From Elusimicrobiota bacterium (GTDB taxonomy: Bacteria > Elusimicrobiota > UBA8919), in contig JAFGLF010000076.1 in NCBI GenBank assembly GCA_016928195.1, positions 1 through 64,000 of the forward strand: DNA of 64,000 bases, read 5' to 3'. Under the pieces are notes generated by a model. That model was not told the DNA's origin. It saw only the letters and a program-made list of their open reading frames with translations, and searched no databases. Positions 45,147 to 53,345 of this stretch are shown here, piece by piece (positions within the stretch are counted from its first letter, which is position 1; each line of letters starts with the position of its first letter). The translations under genes and the position numbers were made by a program.

Positions 45147-45461
45147 ATGCTGCTTACAAATATTGAAACGGTCCCTGGTAAAACCATTGTTGAGCATTTT
45201 GGTGTTGTATCAGGAAGTACCGTCCGTGCTAAACACATCGGCAGGGATATTATGGCCGGGCTAAAAAACATTGTTGGTGGTGAATTAAAGGGATATACAG
45301 AGCTTTTACAGGAATCCCGTAACCAGGCAATAAATCGTATGATAGAGCAGGCAAAACAGCTGGGAGCCAATGCTATCGTCAATGTTCGTTTTGCCACATC
45401 ATCTGTGGCTCAGGGTGCAGCTGAACTTTATGTTTATGGGACTGCTGTGCGTATAGAGTAA
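45147..45461 (+). CDS. YbjQ/UPF0145 family protein
   Basis: This 104-residue protein is nearly all one YbjQ domain: MLLTNIETVPGKTIVEHFGVVSGSTVRAKHIGRDI, then GLKNIVGGELKGYTELLQESRNQAINRM and LGANAIVNVRFATSS. The family forms pentameric ring-like assemblies of unknown function and has been connected with heavy metals and stress. A perfect AAGGAGG lies upstream. A second, membrane-anchored YbjQ copy and an M48 protease follow. Confidence 0.92.
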   Translation: MLLTNIETVPGKTIVEHFGVVSGSTVRAKHIGRDIMAGLKNIVGGELKGYTELLQESRNQAINRMIEQAKQLGANAIVNVRFATSSVAQGAAELYVYGTAVRIE

Positions 45462-45485
45462 CGGGTTAAAACAAAAGAGGAACTT

Positions 45486-45947
45486 ATGGAACAATTAATT
45501 CAATTAATTATACCTGTTGTCCTCATTGCTTTAGGTTATTTTGCCGGGACTATAGCTGAGTCTAGGCATTATACATCCATAAAAGAACGTGAGAATAAAT
45601 TTTTAAATCTTCCTGCCGTAACAATTAAAAATGTTTTAAGTAAAAACGCAGGAATTGAAAAAGCCGAGTTGGTTTATGGAAGCGTTGTTGTTTCATTAGA
45701 TTATTTTAAACGATTTCTGGCTGCTTTAAGAAATATTGTCGGGGGGGAGGTATCATCCTACGAAACCTTAATAGATAGGGCACGCCGCGAGGCCATTCTG
45801 CGGATGAAGGAAATGGCTGTTGGTGCGGATATTATTCTTAACTTACGTATCGAAACCTCTTCAATAAGTCAAAGTGCAAATAAGCGTAATGCTGTAGGAA
45901 GTATTGAAGTAATATCTTACGGGACAGCGGTTACCTTAAAAAAATAA
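45486..45947 (+). CDS. Membrane-anchored YbjQ-like protein
   Basis: This 153-residue protein has one N-terminal hydrophobic helix (LIQLIIPVVLIALGYFAGTI), then a YbjQ domain matching the preceding gene: LVYGSVVVSLDYFKRFLAALRNIVGGEVSSYETLIDRARREAILRMKE and LNLRIETSSISQ. It is likely to form a hetero-oligomer with the soluble paralogue at the membrane (inference). It is 24 nt after that gene and is followed at once by the M48 peptidase. Confidence 0.88.
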   Translation: MEQLIQLIIPVVLIALGYFAGTIAESRHYTSIKERENKFLNLPAVTIKNVLSKNAGIEKAELVYGSVVVSLDYFKRFLAALRNIVGGEVSSYETLIDRARREAILRMKEMAVGADIILNLRIETSSISQSANKRNAVGSIEVISYGTAVTLKK

Positions 45948-45948
45948 A

Positions 45949-46770
45949 TTGAAATACACGGCAAAAGAATTAAAAAAAAATGTCAATATTTCCAAGATTT
46001 CACCTATAAAGGAGTTTTTTTTTCTTTTAGGCGGTATTCTTGGAATAATTCTTGTTATATATGTTGTACTTGGTTTTGCAGTAGGTGTTGTTGTATCTAA
46101 GATAGATTTTGATACTGAAAAACGGTTAGAAAGGATTTTTTCAAAAACATATAAAATCAATAAGAGAACGGATAAGGAAATACGGCTTCAAAAGTTTCTG
46201 GATGGGCTTTTGAAAGAATTTCCCAAAGGAAAGAATCATTATAATGTTCGCATAGTTAACAATTCCAAAGTGAATGCCCTGGCTTTACCTGGCGGGAACA
46301 TTGTAGTATTTTCCAGCCTCATAAATGATGCCGAATCGGAAAACGAACTGGTTTTCGTGTTGGCTCATGAGTTAGGACATTTTGTTCATAAAGACCATTT
46401 ACGTATTTTAGGCAGAGGGCTGGTTTTATTGACAATTTCGACGGCCTTGTTCGGTTCAGAAAGTTTTATTACGAAATTTATGGTAAATTTCTTGTCAAAT
46501 GTAGAAATGAAATTTTCTCAACATCAGGAGCTTCTCGCTGATCAGTGGGCGTTGGATTTATTAAATAAACGGTACGGCCATGTTGCAGGAGCAACCGATT
46601 TTTTCAAAAAGATGGCAAAAAAAGAAACAAAAAGTCACTTCTTGTATTTCTTAGCAACGCATCCTCATCCACAGGAGCGTGTAAAGGCTATACAAGAACG
46701 AATTCAAAAAAAGAATTATTTAATAAAGGAAAAAATACCTTTAAATAGGGGTTATAAATCCATTAATTAG
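45949..46770 (+). CDS. M48-family membrane metallopeptidase
   Basis: This 273-residue zinc protease has one N-terminal transmembrane helix (FFFLLGGILGIILVIYVVLGFAVGVVV) and the M48 region: VNALALPGGNIVVFSSLI, catalytic HELGHFVHKDH and the third ligand in QELLADQWAL, then THPHPQERVKAIQE. It is related to HtpX/BepA-like quality-control proteases; a single transmembrane helix differs from four-helix HtpX. The start is TTG directly after the stop of the YbjQ-like gene, so translation is coupled. Protein quality control with the two YbjQ proteins is plausible. Confidence 0.88.
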   Translation: MKYTAKELKKNVNISKISPIKEFFFLLGGILGIILVIYVVLGFAVGVVVSKIDFDTEKRLERIFSKTYKINKRTDKEIRLQKFLDGLLKEFPKGKNHYNVRIVNNSKVNALALPGGNIVVFSSLINDAESENELVFVLAHELGHFVHKDHLRILGRGLVLLTISTALFGSESFITKFMVNFLSNVEMKFSQHQELLADQWALDLLNKRYGHVAGATDFFKKMAKKETKSHFLYFLATHPHPQERVKAIQERIQKKNYLIKEKIPLNRGYKSIN

Positions 46771-46788
46771 GTAAAGAAGAGGGTGATT

Positions 46789-47826
46789 ATGAAAAACTAC
46801 AACGTAGCTGTGGTTGGTGCCACTGGTGCCGTAGGATTGGAAATGGTAAATATGCTTGAAAAAAGGGATTTCCCGGTAGGAAATTTATATCTTTTTGCAT
46901 CTTCAAGGACAGCGGGACGGAAGTTGAAATTCAGGGACAGAGAAATTATTGTAGAAGATATTAACAAAATATCAGATTATTCGGTACTTAAGACTAAATA
47001 CGCGCTGGAGGTAGCTCTTTTTTCCGCCGGAGGATCTGTATCAAAAGCACTGGCTCCGAAATTTGCCGAGCAGGGTATTTTTGTTATAGATAATTCTTCT
47101 GCGTTCAGAATGGAAAAAGAAGTTCCGCTGGTTGTTCCGGAGGTAAATTCCGGAGCACTTTCAAAGAATAAGAAGATTATAGCTAATCCGAACTGTTCAA
47201 CCATACAAATGGTTGTTGTGTTAAAACCGCTTCATGATGCTGTAAAGGTAAAAAAAATCATTGTATCGACCTATCAGGCTGTTTCGGGTGCAGGCGGGCG
47301 GGCAGTGGAGGAATTTCAAAGTCAGACATCAGCGTGGTCAAAAGGTGAAAAGATTCCGCCTGCGGTAAAACTGCCTCATCAGATTGTTTTCAATATTATA
47401 CCGCATATTGATGTTTTCGTTGAGAACGCATATACAAAAGAAGAAATGAAAATGGTCAATGAAACCAAAAAGATACTCGGAGATGATTCAATAAGGGTTT
47501 CCGCAACCTGTGCAAGAGTACCTGTTTTCAGGGGACACTCGGAGGCTGTATGGATTGAGACAGAAGAAAAACTTACAGCACAGGAAGCAAGAAATATATT
47601 GAAACATGCTGAAGGAATAGTGGTTGTAGACGAACCGGCACAAAATAGGTATCCTATGCCCATTAATGCAGCCGGGGAACAGGTAACGTATGTAGGTAGA
47701 ATTCGTGAGGATATTTCAACTGAAAACGGCATAGTTATGTGGATTGTATCTGACAATTTACTCAAAGGTGCGGCATTAAATGCTGTTCAGATTGCCGAAG
47801 GGCTTATAGCAAAGGGGATTTTGTAA
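46789..47826 (+). CDS. asd: Aspartate-semialdehyde dehydrogenase
   Basis: NADPH-dependent enzyme reducing aspartyl phosphate on the path to lysine/DAP, threonine and methionine. The 345 residues show VAVVGATGAVGLEMVNML, FSAGGSVSKALAP, the active site NPNCSTIQMVV, STYQAVSGAGG, and RVPVFRGHSEAVW with the catalytic His. I start at the ATG at 46789, preceded by AGAGGGTG; the GTG two codons upstream overlaps that site. Confidence 0.96.
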   Translation: MKNYNVAVVGATGAVGLEMVNMLEKRDFPVGNLYLFASSRTAGRKLKFRDREIIVEDINKISDYSVLKTKYALEVALFSAGGSVSKALAPKFAEQGIFVIDNSSAFRMEKEVPLVVPEVNSGALSKNKKIIANPNCSTIQMVVVLKPLHDAVKVKKIIVSTYQAVSGAGGRAVEEFQSQTSAWSKGEKIPPAVKLPHQIVFNIIPHIDVFVENAYTKEEMKMVNETKKILGDDSIRVSATCARVPVFRGHSEAVWIETEEKLTAQEARNILKHAEGIVVVDEPAQNRYPMPINAAGEQVTYVGRIREDISTENGIVMWIVSDNLLKGAALNAVQIAEGLIAKGIL

Positions 47827-47840
47827 GATAAGGGGCTTAT

Positions 47841-47902
47841 CCCGCCCCGATATATCGGGGCGGGGGTGACCCCGTATATATCCCGTAGGGATTCTTCGGG
47901 GT
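47841..47902. repeat. Tandem GC-rich hairpins between asd and rplM
   Basis: A 24-bp perfect palindrome (half-site CCCGCCCCGATA, 47841-47864) is followed by a nested hairpin ACCCCG...CGGGGT (47869-47902) with an inner ATCCCGTAGGGAT. The last base overlaps the rplM -35. The first could terminate asd transcription, though no U-run follows. Confidence 0.65.
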
Positions 47903-47929
47903 TGACAAAAGGGTATTTTTTAATATAAT
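47902..47929 (+). promoter_or_regulatory. Promoter of rplM-rpsI
   Basis: TTGACA (47902-47907), 16 nt, TATAAT (47924-47929). The first 15 nt are identical to the rpmH promoter. Confidence 0.85.
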
Positions 47930-47949
47930 AGAAAAGAGGTGGTAAAATT

Positions 47950-48351
47950 ATGGTTATAAGAAATTGGTTTTTGATTGATGCAGGGGACACTGTACTTGGC
48001 CGGTTATCAACGGCTGCAGTTAGAGTTTTACAGGGTAAGGGGAAAATAGAATATTCCCATAACAAGGATGTCGGTGATTTTTTGGTTATTACTAATGCGG
48101 CAAAAGTAAAGCTAACCGGGAATAAACTTGAACAGAAGTTTGAATATAGGCATTCAGGGTATCCTGGAGGAGATAAGTACAAACCTTATAAGGATTTGAT
48201 GGAAAGTAATCCTGAAAGAATTGTAAGACTTTCCATAGGAGGGATGCTTCCTAAGAACAGACTAAGAGCAAAAATGCTTAAAAGGCTGAAAATTTTTAGA
48301 AATGAAGCAAAACAACTGGAGGGTAAATGTCAAAAGATAAAAGTAAAATAA
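47950..48351 (+). CDS. rplM: Ribosomal protein uL13
   Basis: This 133-residue large-subunit protein has NWFLIDAGDTVLGRLSTAAV, HNKDVGDFLVITNAAKVKLTGNK, YRHSGYPGGDK and GMLPKNRLRAKMLKRLKIF. It is co-transcribed with rpsI, whose start overlaps its end by 25 nt, the usual rplM-rpsI pair. AAGAGGTGG lies upstream of the ATG. Confidence 0.97.
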   Translation: MVIRNWFLIDAGDTVLGRLSTAAVRVLQGKGKIEYSHNKDVGDFLVITNAAKVKLTGNKLEQKFEYRHSGYPGGDKYKPYKDLMESNPERIVRLSIGGMLPKNRLRAKMLKRLKIFRNEAKQLEGKCQKIKVK

Positions 48352-48731
48352 TTATCGCAAAAGGAAGACGAAAAACAGCAGTTGCAAACATAAAACTTTC
48401 TGCTGGTTCCGGTAAGGTTACTGTCAACGGCAAGTCCTTGGACAGATATTTTGCAGGGCTGCAGAGGTTCCAGATGACCGCAATTGCCCCGCTTGCTTCG
48501 GTAAATTGTTCATCACAATATGATGTAGGTGTAAATGTATCCGGCGGCGGAGTAATGGCTCAGTCAGAGGCAATTCGTCACGGTCTTGCCCGTGCGCTTG
48601 CAAGCGTAGATTCGGGTTTTAAAAATACTATGAAGAAAGAAGGCTTTTTAACTCGTGATGACAGGATGGTTGAAAGGAAAAAACCTGGTCGCGCTAAAGC
48701 AAGAAAGAGTTTTCAGTGGACAAAACGTTAA
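48327..48731 (+). CDS. rpsI: Ribosomal protein uS9
   Basis: This 134-residue small-subunit protein has AKGRRKTAVANIKLSAGSGKVTVNG, VNVSGGGVMAQSEAIRHGLARAL and the basic end FLTRDDRMVERKKPGRAKARKSFQWTKR, whose terminal KR reaches the P-site tRNA. The start overlaps rplM and is preceded by GGAGGG within that gene. Confidence 0.97.
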   Translation: MSKDKSKIIIAKGRRKTAVANIKLSAGSGKVTVNGKSLDRYFAGLQRFQMTAIAPLASVNCSSQYDVGVNVSGGGVMAQSEAIRHGLARALASVDSGFKNTMKKEGFLTRDDRMVERKKPGRAKARKSFQWTKR

Positions 48732-48759
48732 AACGCAAATGTGGTGAGCGAAGCAAACT

Positions 48760-50508
48760 ATGAGACGAAAGACAATAGCATATCTTTTAGGTGCAGTAGC
48801 GGTTTTTATAATCCTCATTCTTAATTTTCTCGGAACACTTGATTTGCTGGAATGGAAGTCATATGATTTCCGCCTGCAGCTTCGCGGGCAGAAAGAACCA
48901 ACCGGAGAAATAGTAATTGCCGCAATTGATGAACCCAGTTTGGCGCGGTACGGCAGATGGCCTTGGGATAGAAGTATACACGCAAGAATGGTTGATAGAC
49001 TTACCGATTTTGATGTAAAGACGATTGGTTTCGATGTCTTTTTCTCTGAAAAAAGTAATCCACGGAGCGATAGGTTATTGGAAGAAGCGATAGCAAGATC
49101 CCGCCGTTCGGTTAGCGAAGTTTATTTTGAAGTAGAAAATATGGTTGCCACAAAAGCCCACCCTCCTTCGGATGCGATTATAAAGGGGTCAGCTGGTCTT
49201 GGTTATCCGTATGTTGCTCCGGAAATGGACGGTATTATAAGAAAAATAATGCCGGTAATGAGGTACAAGGATGAATTATACCCGCACATTTCTATTGCCG
49301 TTGCGGCGGCGTATTTAGGAAAACCATGGAAAGAAGTAGTAAAAGAAATTCCGCTGGATAACTACGGCGAAATGCTTGTTAATCATTGCGGTGGATTTGA
49401 AACATACAAATACATTTCGTATTGTGATATACTTGACGCGAAAATTGACAAAGAGGAACTAAAAAATAAAATAGTACTTTTGGGTTTTGCAGCTTCTGGG
49501 CTTTATGATAGGCATGCTACTCCTTTTTCTCCGACACTCCCAGGAATCGAAACAGTTGCAAACAACATTAATGCCTGTCTAAATGCTGATTATATTTCAT
49601 ATCCAAGCGCCTGGACAGGATTTCTGTCAATAGTTATTATCGGCTGTATTCTTACAGTTCTTTTGCCGAAACTTTCACCTTGGAAGTCAACAGCTTTGAC
49701 ATTAGTTGTTTTTGCTTTGTGGTCAGGTATTTGTGTGTATTATTTTATAGGAAAGCAAATATGGATTCAGTATATACCATCCACTTTTTTAATTTTTCTC
49801 TCTTATATTTCAATTACTTCCTGGAGATTTATAACGGAAGAAAAAGAAAAAAGATGGCTGAAAAAAGCATTTGGACAGTATCTTTCACCTGTGGTAATCA
49901 CCGAGATTATGAAAAACCCGGATTCTCTTGCGCTTGGAGGTAAAAGACAGGAGTTGTCGGTTCTTTTTTCCGATATTCGCGGTTTTACGACAATTTCAGA
50001 AGCATCCACACCGGAAGAAATTGTTGCTCTTTTAAACGAATATCTTACAAAGATGACGGAAATAGTTTTTAAGTATGAAGGAACGCTTGATAAATTTATT
50101 GGAGATGCCGTAATGGCTTTCTGGAATGCGCCTATTGCCCAGGAAGACCATGCCCAACGGGCGGTTTTTTGTGCTATCGAAATGATAGAGGAATTGGCAA
50201 TACTTCAGGATAAATGGCGTGCTGAAAACAAACCCATTATTGATATAGGAATAGGTGTGAATACCGGTGAGATGGTCGTAGGAAATATGGGATCAGTTGA
50301 TAAAATGGATTATACTGTTATAGGGGATAATGTAAACCTCGGAGCGCGGCTCGAGAGTTTAAATAAGGAGTATAAAACACACATAATTATATCGGAGTCA
50401 ACATATAAGCTTGTCAAGGATAAAGTAAAGGTTAAAGATTTAGGGACGACAAAGGTTAAAGGGAAGGCAAAGCCAGTTGAAATTTACGAAGTAAAAGGAA
50501 GGAAGTAG
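48760..50508 (+). CDS. CHASE2-domain adenylate cyclase
   Basis: A 582-residue receptor. An N-terminal transmembrane helix precedes an extracytoplasmic CHASE2 sensor (about residues 25-285, with WKSYDFRLQLRG and IDEPSLARYGRWPWDR). Three further helices follow (about 287-355), then a class III cyclase domain. That domain retains metal Asp residues (VLFSDIRGFTT, IGDAVMAFW), the purine-selecting Lys (GTLDKFIGD) and DYTVIGDNVNLGARLE with the second purine contact and transition-state Asn/Arg. It should make cAMP. It follows rpsI without a clear promoter. Confidence 0.92.
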   Translation: MRRKTIAYLLGAVAVFIILILNFLGTLDLLEWKSYDFRLQLRGQKEPTGEIVIAAIDEPSLARYGRWPWDRSIHARMVDRLTDFDVKTIGFDVFFSEKSNPRSDRLLEEAIARSRRSVSEVYFEVENMVATKAHPPSDAIIKGSAGLGYPYVAPEMDGIIRKIMPVMRYKDELYPHISIAVAAAYLGKPWKEVVKEIPLDNYGEMLVNHCGGFETYKYISYCDILDAKIDKEELKNKIVLLGFAASGLYDRHATPFSPTLPGIETVANNINACLNADYISYPSAWTGFLSIVIIGCILTVLLPKLSPWKSTALTLVVFALWSGICVYYFIGKQIWIQYIPSTFLIFLSYISITSWRFITEEKEKRWLKKAFGQYLSPVVITEIMKNPDSLALGGKRQELSVLFSDIRGFTTISEASTPEEIVALLNEYLTKMTEIVFKYEGTLDKFIGDAVMAFWNAPIAQEDHAQRAVFCAIEMIEELAILQDKWRAENKPIIDIGIGVNTGEMVVGNMGSVDKMDYTVIGDNVNLGARLESLNKEYKTHIIISESTYKLVKDKVKVKDLGTTKVKGKAKPVEIYEVKGRK

Positions 50509-51191
50509 TGTATTTTTTCTGGCGGTTATTATTAGCGCATATTTTGGCTGATTTTACATTTCAGACGAATAGAATTGCCAAGTGGAAAAGAGAAGATGTC
50601 TCCGGAGTGTTTTTTCATGTTTTAATTTTTCTTTTTTTTGCGGTTGCAATAAATTATCAATATTTACCTCGAAGAGATTTTGCATTAGCTTTACTTATTC
50701 TTGCGGCATCACATGTTATTGAGGACCAGTGGCGGGTTTATAGTATTACAAAATATAAATCTCCTGATAATTTAATATTTTTCCTCTGGGATCAATTTGT
50801 TCATATACTTTTAATATTTGTTCTGGCTCCAAAAGATCCTATTGAAGCAAGCCCGGAAAAGTGGGTTTATATTGTTATTATATTTGTTCTGGCATCCCAT
50901 TTTTCAACGGTTTTTATTTATTTTCTTAAAAAGGCGTTTTATTCCGACGCAACCATTGTTACAGAAGAAAAATATCATGGAATCGTTGAACGTCTGCTTA
51001 TAGTCGGATGTTTTATAATTCCCGGGAAATTGTATTGGATTATAATGCCGGTTGCTGCTATTCTTATTATTGGCCAGAGACTGTCAATTAAGAATATGCA
51101 GCCGAATTTAGACTTTTCAACGTTTAATATAGCAACATCAAGCATTATAGGTATAGTGCTGAGTATATTAGCAAGGGTAGTTTGGTATTGA
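50508..51191 (+). CDS. DUF3307 family membrane protein
   Basis: This 227-residue protein with about six hydrophobic segments starts FFWRLLLAHILADFTFQTNRIAKWK, the DUF3307 signature (LLxHxLADFxxQ). HVIEDQWR and a conserved FLWDQFVHILLIF (DQxxH) complete it. Function unknown; the conserved His/Asp/Gln in membrane helices suggest a catalytic or metal site. The GTG start overlaps the cyclase stop (TAGTG), so it is translated with the cyclase. Confidence 0.88.
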   Translation: MYFFWRLLLAHILADFTFQTNRIAKWKREDVSGVFFHVLIFLFFAVAINYQYLPRRDFALALLILAASHVIEDQWRVYSITKYKSPDNLIFFLWDQFVHILLIFVLAPKDPIEASPEKWVYIVIIFVLASHFSTVFIYFLKKAFYSDATIVTEEKYHGIVERLLIVGCFIIPGKLYWIIMPVAAILIIGQRLSIKNMQPNLDFSTFNIATSSIIGIVLSILARVVWY

Positions 51192-51212
51192 TGTTGTGTC
51201 TGGAGGAGTTTA

Positions 51213-51330
51213 CCTCCACACCAATAGACCTCTTCAGTAATCTGGTTGGTGTGTAGGTAGATTGACTATTGATGTGGGGGTTTATCCGGCAAAACAGGTT
51301 CCGCGAATAGCGGAGGTTACCCCGAATAAT
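51213..51330. repeat. GGTGTGGGGGTTTA-type repeat upstream of tRNA-Arg
   Basis: Contains CCTCCACACCAATAG, GGTTGGTGTGTAGG, TATTGATGTGGGGGTTTATCC and a TCCGCGAATAGCGGA hairpin. It is a diverged relative of 5877-5953. Confidence 0.55.
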
Positions 51331-51359
51331 TTTTTTTACGGGGATTATCCCGTTATTAT

Positions 51360-51433
51360 GCGCCGTTAGCTCAATCGGATAGAGCGTTCGGCTACGAACC
51401 GGAAGGCTGCAGGTTCAACTCCTGCACGGCGCG
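51360..51433 (+). tRNA. tRNA-Arg (anticodon ACG)
   Basis: A complete 74-nt cloverleaf: acceptor GCGCCGT/ACGGCGC, D stem GCTC/GAGC, anticodon stem TTCGG/CCGGA with loop CTACGAA (anticodon ACG, read as ICG after deamination), T arm GCAGG-TTCAACT-CCTGC and discriminator G. No CCA is encoded. The deaminase gene tadA follows 38 nt downstream on the same strand. Confidence 0.95.
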
Positions 51434-51450
51434 TTCCTTAGAAAGGAACG
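51432..51450 (+). terminator. Hairpin after tRNA-Arg
   Basis: CGTTCCTT and AAGGAACG pair around AGA directly after the tRNA. No U-run follows, so it may be a processing element rather than a terminator. The decamer ACGGCGCGTT of the tRNA 3' end is repeated at 51458-51467, just beyond the hairpin. Confidence 0.4.
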
Positions 51451-51471
51451 GGAATATACGGCGCGTTTAAA

Positions 51472-51921
51472 ATGGATTTAGATATTTTTTTTATGAGGGA
51501 GGCAATAAGAGAAGCAAAAAAAGCGGAAAAAGAAGATGAAGTCCCTATCGGATGTGTAATAATAAAAGACAATAAAATTCTTGCCCGCGCCCACAATCAA
51601 ACACTTAAGAGAAATGATCCAACCGCTCATGCAGAAATTTTAGCGATTAGAAAAGTTGGAAATAAGTTAAGGAACTATCGGTTGGCAAGCTGTAGTATGT
51701 ATGTTACAATCGAGCCTTGTCCAATGTGTGCCGGCGCGCTTATCTGGGCACGCATTAAAAAGGTTATTTATGGAGCATCGGATAAAAAAGCAGGTTCATG
51801 CGGAAGCGTTATAAACATTGTACATAATAGAAAGTTTAACCATATTGTTGAAGTAAAAAACGGTATACTTGGGGCTGAGTGTGCAGGACTGTTGCAGAGA
51901 TTTTTTAGAAAGAAAAGATAA
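51472..51921 (+). CDS. tadA: tRNA(Arg) adenosine-34 deaminase TadA
   Basis: Converts A34 of tRNA-Arg(ACG) to inosine so that it reads CGU, CGC and CGA. The 149-residue deaminase has the zinc site HAEILAIRK and PCPMCAGAL, the N-terminal FMREAIREAKKAEKEDEVPIGCVII, and the C-terminal FFRKKR tail. It is next to the very tRNA it modifies, so the two may be co-transcribed. Confidence 0.95.
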   Translation: MDLDIFFMREAIREAKKAEKEDEVPIGCVIIKDNKILARAHNQTLKRNDPTAHAEILAIRKVGNKLRNYRLASCSMYVTIEPCPMCAGALIWARIKKVIYGASDKKAGSCGSVINIVHNRKFNHIVEVKNGILGAECAGLLQRFFRKKR

Positions 51922-51928
51922 AGTAAAG

Positions 51929-52504
51929 ATGCCAGAAACAAAAAAACAAGGTAACAAGGTAATAAAGGAACAGGCAGGTTTTTGTTTTCTTATTTTTTTG
52001 TTTTCTTGTTTTCTTGTTCCCTGCCTCTATTGCGCTGATTTGGGTATAGATGTTGGAAATGAATCAATTAATTTTTCGCTGAGACAGGTTTCATCGACCG
52101 AAACTTTTAAGCTTTCAGATTATAAAACTAAAAATCCGGTTCTCTTAAGCTTTTTTGCGACATGGTGCCCTTCCTGTGTACGGGAAATACCAGAATTGAG
52201 CAAGATTTACAAAGAATATAATAAAAAAGGGCTTGAGATTGTTTCTGTAAATGTCCAGGAAAATGAGGAAAAAGTTACAACCTTTATGAGAAGGAAGAAT
52301 ATTAGCCATAAAGTTTTGCTTGATATAAATGCCGGGGTAACAAAAGAGTTTAAGGTTTACGGAATCCCAACAAACATTTTAATTAACACAGAGGGTATTA
52401 TAGTTTTTCGTGGTTATGATTTACCGGCAGAAAAAGAAATAGAAAAGGTTTTAATAAAACCAAAAAAGAAGTCTAAAAAAAGAAGAAAGTGGGAAGAAAA
52501 TTGA
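51929..52504 (+). CDS. TlpA/ResA-like thioredoxin-fold protein
   Basis: This 191-residue protein has an N-terminal signal or anchor (AGFCFLIFLFSCFLVPCLYC), a thioredoxin fold with the redox motif WCPSC in LLSFFATWCPSCVREIPELSK, and the cis-Pro loop VYGIPTNILIN. The C-terminus is very basic (KPKKKSKKRRKW). It is predicted to act as a periplasmic thiol-disulfide reductase, for example in cytochrome c or cysteine reduction. I start at the ATG at 51929; the longer ORF overlaps tadA out of frame. A lipobox is not clear despite several cysteines. Confidence 0.88.
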   Translation: MPETKKQGNKVIKEQAGFCFLIFLFSCFLVPCLYCADLGIDVGNESINFSLRQVSSTETFKLSDYKTKNPVLLSFFATWCPSCVREIPELSKIYKEYNKKGLEIVSVNVQENEEKVTTFMRRKNISHKVLLDINAGVTKEFKVYGIPTNILINTEGIIVFRGYDLPAEKEIEKVLIKPKKKSKKRRKWEEN

Positions 52505-53052
52505 AAATTTTTGGAATTTCTGCAGGTCCTAGTCCAGCCAGCCGCAGTGAATTATTGTTAAAAGCGGCGTTGGATGAGTTTTCAAAAGCAGGCTGTGAAA
52601 TAGAGAAAGTAGCCGTACGAGATATAAATATTTCTTTTTGTGATGGATTGAGAGGTTGTGAAAAGAGCGGAATATGTAAATGGAAAGACGATATGCAGAT
52701 TCTTGAAGGCAATATTTTGTCGTCTGATATTATAGTAATTTCATCTCCAATTTATTTCACATCGCTCCCGGCAAAACTAAAAGCAGTAGTTGACAGATGT
52801 CAGGTTTATTGGGTTCAGAAAAACCTGTTAAAAAAGTCCGGGCCGGAACCTAAAAGGGGAATTTTTATTTCTGTAGCAGGCCGCGAACCGGATTTTAAAC
52901 ATGCGGAAATAATAATAAAAGCATTTTTCAACGTTTTTAATATAAATTTTTCGGATAAATTTTATCTCTCCAATACCGATTATATAAGTAATAAGCAATT
53001 TGAAGAAGCGGTAGGGAGTGTTAAAAAATTAATCAAGGAGGTTGTAAAATGA
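52501..53052 (+). CDS. Iron-sulfur flavoprotein, NADPH-dependent FMN reductase family
   Basis: A 183-residue flavodoxin-like fold: FGISAGPSPASRSELLLKAAL (phosphate loop of FMN site) and SSDIIVISSPIYFTSLPAKLKAVVDRCQ. The compact cysteine motif CDGLRGCEKSGIC resembles that binding the [4Fe-4S] cluster in archaeal Isf proteins. It probably passes electrons between ferredoxin and small molecules, consistent with the ferredoxin gene that overlaps its end by 4 nt. I choose the TTG at 52501, overlapping the previous stop (TTGA) after GGGAAG; the GTG at 52489 is an alternative. Confidence 0.88.
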   Translation: MKIFGISAGPSPASRSELLLKAALDEFSKAGCEIEKVAVRDINISFCDGLRGCEKSGICKWKDDMQILEGNILSSDIIVISSPIYFTSLPAKLKAVVDRCQVYWVQKNLLKKSGPEPKRGIFISVAGREPDFKHAEIIIKAFFNVFNINFSDKFYLSNTDYISNKQFEEAVGSVKKLIKEVVK

Positions 53053-53234
53053 AAGCGGTTATTGACAAAGATTTGTGTACTGGTTGCGGATTATGTTGTG
53101 ATACTTGTCCTGATGTTTTTGAAATGCAGGATACGGTAGCGGTTGTAAAGGGTTCGGAGATTCCGGCGGCCTCGGAAGAAACTGCCAAACAAGCGGCAGC
53201 CGATTGTCCAGTTGAAGCTATAAAGATTGAATAA
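53049..53234 (+). CDS. Monocluster [4Fe-4S] ferredoxin
   Basis: This 61-residue ferredoxin has a single full cluster motif near the N-terminus (DLCTGCGLCCDTCPDVFEM) and the distal CPVEAIKIE, the typical monocluster (Thermotoga/Desulfovibrio-like) arrangement. It is likely to be the electron partner of the adjacent flavoprotein and the 2-oxoacid oxidoreductase downstream. AAGGAGG lies upstream, within the flavoprotein gene end. Confidence 0.95.
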   Translation: MKAVIDKDLCTGCGLCCDTCPDVFEMQDTVAVVKGSEIPAASEETAKQAAADCPVEAIKIE

Positions 53235-53345
53235 ACACAAACAAAACGCAAATTGTCGCAAATAAATCCGCCAGCTGGCGGACCGGATCTCCGTCCCGCT
53301 ATAGCGGGATTGATTTGTGGTAATTCGCGTATTCGCGGAGCGAAC
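53235..53345 (+). repeat. Composite CGCAAAT/CGCGAAT repeat with two palindromes upstream of porG
   Basis: Contains AACGCAAATTGTCGCAAATAAA, perfect palindromes TCCGCCAG/CTGGCGGA (53267-53282) and TCCCGCTA/TAGCGGGA (53294-53309), then GGTAATTCGCGTATTCGCGGAGCGAAC directly before the porG ATG. The GGAG of the element is the likely ribosome binding site. Confidence 0.75.
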
